Of a stretch of 38,240 bases of DNA, positions 22,985-31,467 are shown in pieces (within the stretch, counting starts at the first letter, position 1; every line of letters starts with the position of its first letter). The notes beneath the pieces were generated by a model. It ran no database searches, was not told where the DNA came from, and saw only the letters and a program-made list of their open reading frames with translations. A program made the position numbers and the translations under genes. Source of the stretch: a virus; the IMG/VR virus record IMGVR_UViG_3300046468_000037, positions 1-38,240 of that record; one strand, written 5' to 3'.

Positions 22985-23262
22985 CACCATTTTGTCCTAT
23001 TAGACCAAAAAGCCGCAGACATCTTGCCCTTGGCTATGTTACGCGCATGACGCGCCTTGAATGACTTCCTACGATTACGAGCTGAGTCAGATTCACCTGA
23101 ACTAGCAGGAGAGCCAGAGACTCCCTGCTGTCCAAAGCGAATAGTCCTTACCTGATCGCCTTCCTTAGCCACAACAACGTGCGACTTCTTAGGATGTTTA
23201 GGAGTTCTCTTGGGTTTGTTGTACCCAGAAACTCCAATGCGATCTAAAAGGCTCTGACTCAT
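22984..23262 (-). CDS. small basic conserved phage protein (92 aa)
   Basis: It contains NKPKRTPKHPKKSHVVVAKE, TIRFGQQGVSGSP, RNRRKSFKARHARNIAKGKM and ends SAAFWSNRTKW. This is a widely shared highly basic small protein of podoviruses and cyanophages (possibly the DUF6321 family), function unknown. The start overlaps the previous gene by 4 bp. Good packing and conservation support it. Confidence 0.75.
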   Translation of the reverse strand: MSQSLLDRIGVSGYNKPKRTPKHPKKSHVVVAKEGDQVRTIRFGQQGVSGSPASSGESDSARNRRKSFKARHARNIAKGKMSAAFWSNRTKW

Positions 23263-23471
23263 TCTTCGTCTTCCGACTCCAAAGACTGTGACAACATGCT
23301 TACGAATGCGTCACGTCCTACCGCTAATTGATCTACATTGAATCTGGCACTAGCCAGCTTGCGATCGAGATCGTTAATATGATTAACCATGGCTTTCTGT
23401 TGGTCAGTCATATCCTCAAGGATGTATTCCTTTTCATTTACTGTGATGGGGGTCTGTTCATTTTTTCCCAT
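23259..23471 (-). CDS. small coiled-coil protein, DUF6447-like (70 aa)
   Basis: An N-terminal beta motif (ITVNEKEYILEDMTDQQ) and a helix (QKAMVNHINDLDRKLASARF) ending in an acidic tail. This matches a small protein type common in environmental phages after tail genes; function unknown. It is coupled by overlap to the basic protein downstream. Confidence 0.65.
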   Translation of the reverse strand: MGKNEQTPITVNEKEYILEDMTDQQKAMVNHINDLDRKLASARFNVDQLAVGRDAFVSMLSQSLESEDEE

Positions 23472-23491
23472 GTCAGTCTCCTAGTTGTGGT

Positions 23492-23803
23492 TTAAGATTC
23501 CCAAGGCACTCCGTCAGCAGTTGTTGGGTTGATTTGGCCTTCAATATTAGCAGTTAATGCTGCCTCAGTCTCTTCTTGACTTACTTGTTCCCACACCCAG
23601 CCCATTACTGTGCTTTCTGTGAGTTGGTCGTAAGGTACGAAGTCGGGTGAAGATGCGTCGTAAGTGAAACTGCAAGTGCCATACGATGATGCACTGTACG
23701 TTTCCTCTTCGACGGTCTGCGATTCTGTGCAACGCCAATGAGCGATCATCACGCCGCCGTCAGACAGCTCTCTCTCAAGTGTTGCAATAGTCCATGTAGC
23801 CAT
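23492..23803 (-). CDS. tail-associated protein, MATWTI-type (103 aa)
   Basis: It begins MATWTIATLERELSDGGVMI, then AHWRCTES, and has YGTCSFTYDASSPDFVPYDQ. This protein type is regularly encoded just after tail fibre genes in environmental podoviruses (DUF7936-like, from memory); probably a fibre or tail accessory. The ATG overlaps the stop of the giant fibre gene (TAATG), so the two are translationally coupled. Confidence 0.7.
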   Translation of the reverse strand: MATWTIATLERELSDGGVMIAHWRCTESQTVEEETYSASSYGTCSFTYDASSPDFVPYDQLTESTVMGWVWEQVSQEETEAALTANIEGQINPTTADGVPWES

Positions 23804-26800
23804 TAGTTTTCTCCTTCGAGTTGTGCCACTCTGGCACGTAGTGATTGAATTTCTTTTAACATCATAGGTACTAGCTTTGAGTAGTCTACGCCCATCATGT
23901 CGTCTGAGTCAGCGTCTCCACTGACTGCCTCTGGTGCAACGTTCTGTAGTTCCTGAGCAACCATGCCGTACTTCTGGTGTGAACCGTCAGCCTTCCAGTC
24001 GAACGAACGTACTTGGATAGCGTCTATGTCGTCAGAAGCAGAAGGTGCGTCTACAATGTTGTCTTTGAGGCGTTGGTCTGAAGAGGTATTGTAGGCTGTG
24101 GCAGAGGCGTTTGTAGTAATGCTACCTACTGAACCATTTGGGTTAACAATATTTACAATTGTTCGGCTTGCAACATTATCAGCTCCAAAACAGGCCGCAC
24201 TTTTAGAGCCATTATTTAACGCAACTACAAAACCCTCTATGGTTGTGTATGGTGAGCTATCTGTAGTACCAACCAGCAAGTTGCCAGAGCTATCTATTCT
24301 TGCTCTTTCATTCAGAGTTGTAGTGTTGTTAGCCGTGGTATTAAAAGTTAAATAACCGCCAGAAGCAGTAGACGTATGATTTTGTGAAGACAGTGCAACA
24401 ATAGATGCAGAGTTATTTACAGTAGTTCCGCCATCTTCAGAGCCGCCGAAGACTATCTGGCCTAAGCTATTGTTAATGTTAATTGTTGAATCATAACGCT
24501 TCATCTGAATACTGCCAGACGAGCTATGAATCATCTCTACATTGCCTGACAGGTGGAGGTCTTTGAAGCGTGAATCTGACTTGCCTAAGTCAACGATGTT
24601 GTCACGCAAAGCGGCAGAGCCATTACAGGGTCGGATATAACTTCCAATGTCATCGAAAAATAATCCAGTGTTTCCGCTAGTTATAAACAGCTCACCATCA
24701 CTTGTGCCGCCATCAGATAGCTTGGTGCCAACGCTTCCTACGTTTGTGCCGTCTTTGCGGAACTCAACAATAGAACCGTCTGACGTGCCTCTATCAAAGT
24801 ATCCAGAAACGCCTCCTGCTCTATTGCTGTAAACATAGCCGCCATTGTTTAGAGTGACAGCGTCTATACCATTTGCTGATGTAGTGCCAACCAGCAAGCG
24901 ACCGCTCGAATCAAACCTAGCCATCTCCCCTGCGTTGTTATTGAAGCGCAAGGCACCGCCGTTTGTAGCGTCTCTGTAGTGGATCTTGGCACCACTGTCA
25001 TCGGCAGTCAGAGCAAGGCGAGTGTTGTTAGTACCGTCAAACTTATAGACACGTAGTTGAACGTCTGCGGCAGTGTCAACGATGTCGACCTTAACGTCTG
25101 GTGAGGTTGTTCCCACGCCCAAGGCATTAGTATAAGCAGTGCCTGACAGGTAGAGGTGTTTGAAGCGTCCCGCCGATGTGCCTAAATCAATCGTGGCATC
25201 AGTGCCTGCATTTGTAGTTGTATTGTGTGGAGTAACAGCAGGGCCAGCATCATAGAAGCGTAAACCTGCTGCGCCCGTGCCAACATAAGAATCGCCTAGG
25301 TAAGCACCAATACTACCGACTGTGGAGCCATCTTTAGCTATTTCAATGACGCTTCCATCACTAGTCAGCTTATTGATATACAAAGGTCGTGCTTCGTTTG
25401 TTAATGCAATAACGCCTGCGCCTGTTCCGCCATAAGCAACAACACCTGCCAAGCCAAGTGGAGTGGTAGTTTTCCCAACCAGAAGATTGCCGCTAGCATC
25501 AATGCGCATGCGTTCTGAGCCGCCAGCAGATATTCTTATATTTCTAGCACTACTCAAAAGCATGTCGTGTGAAGCACTTGTGCCTGATATGTTGATGTCA
25601 GCAGTGCTAGTTGTCATTTGGCTCGCGTTTACTACGCCTGACAGGTGAAGGTCTTTGTACCTAACAGTCGAATGCCCCAAGTCAATGGCGGCGTCTCGAC
25701 CTGCGCTGGTTGTGACATTGAAGGGGATATACGCGCTGACATTGTCATCGAAGCGCAAACCGACGTTCCCAGTGCCTATAAGTAAATCACCAGAACGAGC
25801 GGAAATGCTTCCTACGGTGGTGCCGTCTTGAATAAATCGCTGTAGCTCACCATCCGAATTTAGACGATTGATTTGAAGCGCTCTATCGCCATCTGCTGTA
25901 AATACAGCTATTGATGGCCTAAGCTCCATTCCAGCAACACCTGTATTGCTTGCAGTCTTGCCAACCAGAAAGTTGCCGCTCGCATCTATGTCTACAGCAC
26001 GGGTGCTACCGCCATTGACATAAAATCTTAGGTCGTTACGCGAGCGTATCTGGGCCGAACCTGTTGTATCAACTAAATCAATTCGAGCCTCAGTGTCAGT
26101 AGAGGTAAACGTGGCAACTGTGTTACTTGAACCTGAGTTTATGTCTATTGCGTTGTTGTTTGTTTTTATACCGCTTGACAGGTAAAGGTCTTTGAAGCGG
26201 GCCGTAGAAGCGCCTAGATCTAATGCGTTGTCTAAGTTGTCACCGCTTGCGTCACAAGGTCTGATAGCCTGATTGTTTACAAACCTTAAGCCTGCGTGGG
26301 TTCCTCCGCTTGCTCCACCAGCTATGTAATAAAAACTGTTATAACCAATACTACCGACTGCGCTAGTGCCTTTATAAAAGTTCAGGATATTCCCATCGTC
26401 TGTCAAATTGACAAGAGTTAACGGACTAGAAGAACGCTGTATTTGAACTTTGCCTGCTGTACCACCTTGAGCTAACTCAACGCCTGCTGTAGTAAAACTT
26501 GATGAAGACTTACCAACCAGAAGATTGCCGCTAGAGTCGATGCGCATGCTCTCAGAGCCGTTATTAGAAAAAGCAATAGTTCCCTGCGTACTTGGGTTGA
26601 ACATCCCAGTATCTAAGTCACCATTGAATGAGTAACCGGGATTACCTGCAACACGACCTGAGTTTGTAAACTGAATCGTAGGCTCAAAAGTATTGCCAAC
26701 ACCTACTCTCAAGTTGCCGCTCGCATCGATACGTGCAACTTCGCTATCAGCCATATCAAAAATAGTAGCTGTTTGGCTGTTAAGTCTAAGATTCCCATTT

Positions 26801-28836
26801 GAACCTGTAATATCAGCAGACGCTCCAAATCCTGTATCTGTCAGGGTTATTTTTGGGTCATTAGATGTGCTTAAATGTAAAACAGAAGACGGACTGCTAG
26901 TGCCAATACCTACCCGCGTGGTATCAGCAGGAATCCGCATGACCTCGCCAAGGTTGTTGTTAAACCTTAGTGCGCCTGCGTTGTCTGCATCTCGGTAGTG
27001 GATCTTAGCGCCGCTGTCGTCAGCCGTTACCGTAATCCGTGTGTTCTTAGTGCCGTCGTTCTTGTAGACGCGCATCTGTACGTCAGAGGCTGTATCGACG
27101 ATATCTAACTTGGCCGCTGGCGAGCCAGTACCCAGACCCGCAAACCCTGACGAATTAATGCGGAGGCGTTCTGTGCCAGCAGTTGCAAAAGCCAAAGAAT
27201 CAGACGAATGTGTGTAAGTAATCTGACCTTGCTTCTGTGCTGTTGTAGCATCACCAAAATAAATATTACCTGTTGTTGACGAGCTAACTGTCAAACCAAC
27301 ATCAGCGCCTCTAATAATCAAGTCATCAGCATTAGCATCAGCCCACGCAGAAGAACTTGTGTTTATCTTCAGTGATGTAGTCTGCGAAGCACCATCAACA
27401 GTCAAACCGTCGCTAACGACACTTCCAGTTACGTTGATGCCTGTGGAGGTTGTTTCGAGCTTTTTGTTTCCGTTATGCCATAAGTTTACTTCAGCGCCAG
27501 AGTTTCCTTGCAGATAACGAACGCCAGCAGTATTTGTTAAACGCAAAGCATTGCCTTGCAAAACAAGGTTTCCTGCCCCGCTTTCCGTAATTATGCTGTC
27601 GTTTGTTGTGCTGTCATGGTAAATCTGTAGGTCAGAGCCAGCACCGAAGATAGCCTTACCGTTATCGCCAAACGTAGCGTTACCTGTAACGTCGATACCC
27701 GTGCTACTGGTCGCAAGTTTTTCGCTACCATTGTGGAATAACTCTACAGCACCGTCTGTTCTTGCATATAGCATTGCGGTGTTGTCGCTGTACTTTTGTA
27801 CAAACAAACCGTAATCTGCTCTAAGAATTAAAGCTCCTGTTCCTGCGTCATCTATACGGCTATGCGTCCCATCATGGTAGATCTGTAGGTCGCTACCCCC
27901 GCCGAAAATAGCCTTGCCGTTATCAGCAAACGTGGCGTCTCCAGTGACCGCTATGCCTGTGCTTGTAGTCGCAAGCTTGGCCGACCCTGCTCTCTGTATT
28001 GTTAGCTCACCAGAAGCGACGTTAATGACACCGCCGTCACCCTCTGCTATTAGACGTAGATCGTAGTCGTCAGAGAATGGGCGCTTGATGTCAATGAAGC
28101 CGCCAGATACGCCGCCTACCTCGATAGAACCATACGTATTAGAGTTTTGAATGCTGAGGTTGTTGTCGCCAAATATAGTGCCTGTAACGTCTATGGCGTG
28201 GCTGAAATCAAACGTGTCGGTGCTGCCGTCCCATAGGATAGTTGCATCAGTACCCGCGCCTACAGCGTCCTCGATTGTAATCCCGGCACCGTCGGCTGAG
28301 GTTGTATCGCCGCCATAGTTCAGCGTGATGTTCTTGTCTTTGACATCAAGCGTCTCAGTGTTGATCGTCGTAGTCGTGCCGTTTACAGTCAAATCGCCCG
28401 TAATAACTGCGTTAGTGCTAACGGTTAAATCACCAGAAATAGTGGCGTCATTGCTTACTGTTAAGTCATTAGTGATAGTCGCATCGGTGCTGACAGTTAG
28501 ACTGCCAGTAACAGTAGCGTCCGTTGTAACGCTTAGAGAGCCGCCAACCGTTAAGTCGCCAGAGGTAGACACGCCAGCAACATTGATGTCGCCAGAAAGA
28601 TAAAGATCGCGGAACTTGTTGGTGGCCGTACCGATATCATAAGTTGCGCCAGTAGCCACTGTAATGTGGCCATCAACACCTAACGCACCAGTAGCGTCGA
28701 GCGTAATCCCGGAAGTATCAAATGGCGTAGAGATTCCAACCAGCAAATCTCCATCCGCATTGATGCGGATCTTCTCATTTGTAGCTGAGGTCAGAAATGT
28801 AAACTGCGCCGTACTTCTGTGATCAATAAAATCCAT
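23803..28836 (-). CDS. giant repetitive tail fibre with S74 intramolecular chaperone (1677 aa)
   Basis: The C-terminal 93 residues are an S74 chaperone: SDQRLKDNI (S1586 and K1591 are the expected catalytic pair), GMVAQELQNVAPEAV, then a coiled coil. It folds the trimeric fibre and cuts itself off. The rest is built from recurring units: D-LG-x-S-x2-RFKDLYLSG at least five times, SGNLLVG at least six times, a GS-(I/V)-G...TGN-x-GLRFDD unit about four times, and a 65-residue duplicated block (VDIVDTA...DDSGAKIHYRDA). Near the N-terminus five 12-residue repeats of the form STDATITGDLTV occur. It is the host-binding fibre or a distal part of it. The start has AAGGTAACGAT before ATG. Confidence 0.85.
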   Translation of the reverse strand: MDFIDHRSTAQFTFLTSATNEKIRINADGDLLVGISTPFDTSGITLDATGALGVDGHITVATGATYDIGTATNKFRDLYLSGDINVAGVSTSGDLTVGGSLSVTTDATVTGSLTVSTDATITNDLTVSNDATISGDLTVSTNAVITGDLTVNGTTTTINTETLDVKDKNITLNYGGDTTSADGAGITIEDAVGAGTDATILWDGSTDTFDFSHAIDVTGTIFGDNNLSIQNSNTYGSIEVGGVSGGFIDIKRPFSDDYDLRLIAEGDGGVINVASGELTIQRAGSAKLATTSTGIAVTGDATFADNGKAIFGGGSDLQIYHDGTHSRIDDAGTGALILRADYGLFVQKYSDNTAMLYARTDGAVELFHNGSEKLATSSTGIDVTGNATFGDNGKAIFGAGSDLQIYHDSTTNDSIITESGAGNLVLQGNALRLTNTAGVRYLQGNSGAEVNLWHNGNKKLETTSTGINVTGSVVSDGLTVDGASQTTSLKINTSSSAWADANADDLIIRGADVGLTVSSSTTGNIYFGDATTAQKQGQITYTHSSDSLAFATAGTERLRINSSGFAGLGTGSPAAKLDIVDTASDVQMRVYKNDGTKNTRITVTADDSGAKIHYRDADNAGALRFNNNLGEVMRIPADTTRVGIGTSSPSSVLHLSTSNDPKITLTDTGFGASADITGSNGNLRLNSQTATIFDMADSEVARIDASGNLRVGVGNTFEPTIQFTNSGRVAGNPGYSFNGDLDTGMFNPSTQGTIAFSNNGSESMRIDSSGNLLVGKSSSSFTTAGVELAQGGTAGKVQIQRSSSPLTLVNLTDDGNILNFYKGTSAVGSIGYNSFYYIAGGASGGTHAGLRFVNNQAIRPCDASGDNLDNALDLGASTARFKDLYLSSGIKTNNNAIDINSGSSNTVATFTSTDTEARIDLVDTTGSAQIRSRNDLRFYVNGGSTRAVDIDASGNFLVGKTASNTGVAGMELRPSIAVFTADGDRALQINRLNSDGELQRFIQDGTTVGSISARSGDLLIGTGNVGLRFDDNVSAYIPFNVTTSAGRDAAIDLGHSTVRYKDLHLSGVVNASQMTTSTADINISGTSASHDMLLSSARNIRISAGGSERMRIDASGNLLVGKTTTPLGLAGVVAYGGTGAGVIALTNEARPLYINKLTSDGSVIEIAKDGSTVGSIGAYLGDSYVGTGAAGLRFYDAGPAVTPHNTTTNAGTDATIDLGTSAGRFKHLYLSGTAYTNALGVGTTSPDVKVDIVDTAADVQLRVYKFDGTNNTRLALTADDSGAKIHYRDATNGGALRFNNNAGEMARFDSSGRLLVGTTSANGIDAVTLNNGGYVYSNRAGGVSGYFDRGTSDGSIVEFRKDGTNVGSVGTKLSDGGTSDGELFITSGNTGLFFDDIGSYIRPCNGSAALRDNIVDLGKSDSRFKDLHLSGNVEMIHSSSGSIQMKRYDSTININNSLGQIVFGGSEDGGTTVNNSASIVALSSQNHTSTASGGYLTFNTTANNTTTLNERARIDSSGNLLVGTTDSSPYTTIEGFVVALNNGSKSAACFGADNVASRTIVNIVNPNGSVGSITTNASATAYNTSSDQRLKDNIVDAPSASDDIDAIQVRSFDWKADGSHQKYGMVAQELQNVAPEAVSGDADSDDMMGVDYSKLVPMMLKEIQSLRARVAQLEGEN
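28375..28554 (-). repeat. five tandem 36-bp repeats inside the fibre gene
   Basis: Units of 36 bp at 28375, 28411, 28447, 28483 and 28519 encode 12-residue beta repeats (consensus S-x-DATI-x-GDLTV). They are diverged at DNA level, so they are old, not a recent expansion; frame is preserved. Confidence 0.7.
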
Positions 28837-28845
28837 ATCGTTACC

Positions 28846-31467
28846 TTATGACCAATTGACTGTTAGCTTGCTGTTTAAGCCTTCCATTACGTTTGTAACG
28901 CCACTAGCCAATGTTACGTAAGTGCCGCCGCTTGTGCCTGTCTTTATCAAGCAACTGTTACCAGTAATAACGCCAGAAAGAATATTGCTTGTTGTATCTG
29001 GGTTTACCCAAATGCACGGCTCCCCAGTGTCGGTTTTTGCTGTGTTACCGACAATTTGAAAGTGCTGTACGTCTTCGACAGCAATACGGCGTTCGGTGTT
29101 ATTACCATTAATGATTACGTTGTTAGTACCGTCTACCCTAGTGACGCCTTCAATTAAGGCGTTGCCTTGTATTTTGACAGAAGATGGTCCTGTTACATTA
29201 GCATTAGCAAAAGCAACTACCCCGCCGATATGTGCATTGTCACTAACTACAATCTTAGCTGTAGCTCCTTGAGACAAAGAGGTTACGTAGTCTATGTACT
29301 TGTTGCCCACTACATTGAAGCTTTCTGTAAGCGTAGTAGTGTTTGTTATGTTTCCACCAATGTATGAGTTAACAATATTAACGTTGTGTGTTTCATCAGG
29401 AATAAACAATCTAGCAGTACCTGTTCCTGTACCTGCGCCAGTTGCGATAAAGACTGTTCCAACATTACTATCGGCCGCACCAATAGCCGTAAAGTCTGTA
29501 GTACCTGTGGTAACTATCTTATAAGTATTGGTAGCACGTATATTTTCTGCGGTTCTAATTTCACCTTGTGCGTTGGCTGCTCTAAAAGGAAGAACATCAC
29601 CAGTTAAGTACACATCATCAATTGTTAAGTTATGCGGATTGTCAACCTTAATGCCACCACTAGCTAAGAAACCATGAGCTAAACGCACGTCTTGTTGTAT
29701 TTGAGAGCCGGGTATTAATAAAAAGCTAATTGCGTCTGCAAGGTTTCGACAAGTACCTTCTACATGAAAGTTTGTAATAGAACATAGCGTGTCGTGCTTA
29801 CAAGAGCCTCGTATAAACTTATTTACATAGGCAGTGGAAGCGTCTGACTTTAGGAACACATTGTTGAAAAAGGCTTTGTTACCGTCTCTGAGGTAAATTT
29901 GAACAAGACAGTTATCGAGACCTCTTGGAGGAGTATCAAGTGTGTCTTCAAGTGTGTCTCTGGCTGCCCTAGCAATAATGTCTACAGTCAAATTGTTTAC
30001 GTTAGATTGTTCGCAAGCCTCTATCCAGAACGCGCCTGAAGGGTTGTTAGAAAACGATCTATCAGAATCGTTAATAATGTTAATGTTGCTTGCAATGAAT
30101 TTCTGATTGCGATCGCCAAGCACCCCGGTTGACGCATAGTTTTTTACGGAAGCGTTGTTAATGCTGTAGTTAGCGCCGATGGCTGCAAAGTTGTATGAGG
30201 TATGCGGAGCGTAGTCAGTGTTAGAGAAATTCTTAGTCACACCATCTACAAGGAACGTATCCGGCAACAAGCCAATGTCTTCTGCGTATACGTCTGATAC
30301 AAGGGTGGTTCCCTCTTGATATGTAATAACATCATTCTCATCAAAGTATGCTTGATACGTGATAAAGCTTTGGAAAGACATATTCCTAAAGACACAGCCC
30401 TCAATGACTGTTGTCCCAAAGCTATTGACGCGAACGCCAGCAATGCCATGATAGTTTTCAAAAAGGCAGTTAGTCACATGCACGGTTGTGTCTGAGTTAT
30501 ACGATTCGACTTTTAAAAACGCGCCAAGTGTTGGCGCAATACTGTCATAGCCAAACAATGGGTAGTCTATGTCTGTCCACGGCTCACTGCCTGTTTTGTA
30601 TGTTCCTCTGCCACCATCAACAAAAACATTCTCGAATGCCACAGTCATTTTGTTTGTGTTAGTTGCTCGCTTACACTCAAACCGCCCTGTGCTTGAGTAG
30701 GTTGTTTGTATAACAAACTTAAAGTTTTTTAAGCGTAGAAACTCACCTGTCGCATTAATTGTGCCAGTAATCTTGTAAGTCTTGTTTCCGCCGTCTAGCC
30801 ATGCGCCTGTAGTAGTGACGTAATTAACGGCGTTCCGTAGCTTTACAGTGTCGTCCGCATCTCCATCGCCAACCGTACCAAAGTCATCTGCGCTAATAGT
30901 CTCGCGGAGCTTATCCTCTACGGTCGTGTCTACTGCGCCAGTGCCGCCGGGCGTATAGGTAACTAGAGCGGCATCTGTAATGCCGGGAGGTACAGTCGTT
31001 GTTGCTGTTACTGCGCCGGTAGGGCTGAATGATAGGTACTTGTTTGCTCTCGTAGCAGCATCAGGCAGCTCCATTGAGATTGTTGTGGAGTCTGTAATCG
31101 GTCTACGAACAGACTGGTCAAACGACCGATTGGTCTGCTCACCTGCCAGCCAAAGGTTATCAAAGTCAGAGTTAACATCGGATGCTAGAAAGTCACCTGA
31201 GTTGGTGTAGTTTTGGTTACGCTCATACGGCATGTCCCTGTAGAGGGTCATAATATCGTTCAGGGTCGCGCCTGCGGTTAAAGTGATAGTACCGCCGTTC
31301 TCATCGCCAACGCCCGCCACAGAGTAATCTGTGCCCTCTGAGAGGGTAGTGCCGTTTTGCAATACAACGAGATCGTCTTTGTCTACTATCTCAAACGTAT
31401 AGGAGAAGATCGTCTGACCAGCAGTCGCGCTATATTGGTTACGGCTTGTGTTGTCTGCTACAGTCAC
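28846..31467 (-). CDS. tailspike: T7 fibre N-terminus plus right-handed beta-helix (873 aa)
   Basis: Residues about 5-125 match the T7 tail-fibre N-terminal (tail-attachment) domain: NQYSATAGQTIFSYTFEIVD, TLYRDMPYERNQNYTNSGDF and the NLWLAGEQ-x-NRSFDQSVR stretch. From about 190, SADDFGTVGDGDADDTVKLR is the opening motif of pectate-lyase-like beta-helix tailspikes. Long runs of N/T/V repeats follow (for example NNVIINGNN). It probably binds or cuts surface polysaccharide. The start is GTG, with GGAGG seven bases upstream, overlapping the end of the ejection gene. It is likely the tail-anchored fibre to which the giant fibre attaches (inference). Confidence 0.8.
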   Translation of the reverse strand: MTVADNTSRNQYSATAGQTIFSYTFEIVDKDDLVVLQNGTTLSEGTDYSVAGVGDENGGTITLTAGATLNDIMTLYRDMPYERNQNYTNSGDFLASDVNSDFDNLWLAGEQTNRSFDQSVRRPITDSTTISMELPDAATRANKYLSFSPTGAVTATTTVPPGITDAALVTYTPGGTGAVDTTVEDKLRETISADDFGTVGDGDADDTVKLRNAVNYVTTTGAWLDGGNKTYKITGTINATGEFLRLKNFKFVIQTTYSSTGRFECKRATNTNKMTVAFENVFVDGGRGTYKTGSEPWTDIDYPLFGYDSIAPTLGAFLKVESYNSDTTVHVTNCLFENYHGIAGVRVNSFGTTVIEGCVFRNMSFQSFITYQAYFDENDVITYQEGTTLVSDVYAEDIGLLPDTFLVDGVTKNFSNTDYAPHTSYNFAAIGANYSINNASVKNYASTGVLGDRNQKFIASNINIINDSDRSFSNNPSGAFWIEACEQSNVNNLTVDIIARAARDTLEDTLDTPPRGLDNCLVQIYLRDGNKAFFNNVFLKSDASTAYVNKFIRGSCKHDTLCSITNFHVEGTCRNLADAISFLLIPGSQIQQDVRLAHGFLASGGIKVDNPHNLTIDDVYLTGDVLPFRAANAQGEIRTAENIRATNTYKIVTTGTTDFTAIGAADSNVGTVFIATGAGTGTGTARLFIPDETHNVNIVNSYIGGNITNTTTLTESFNVVGNKYIDYVTSLSQGATAKIVVSDNAHIGGVVAFANANVTGPSSVKIQGNALIEGVTRVDGTNNVIINGNNTERRIAVEDVQHFQIVGNTAKTDTGEPCIWVNPDTTSNILSGVITGNSCLIKTGTSGGTYVTLASGVTNVMEGLNSKLTVNWS

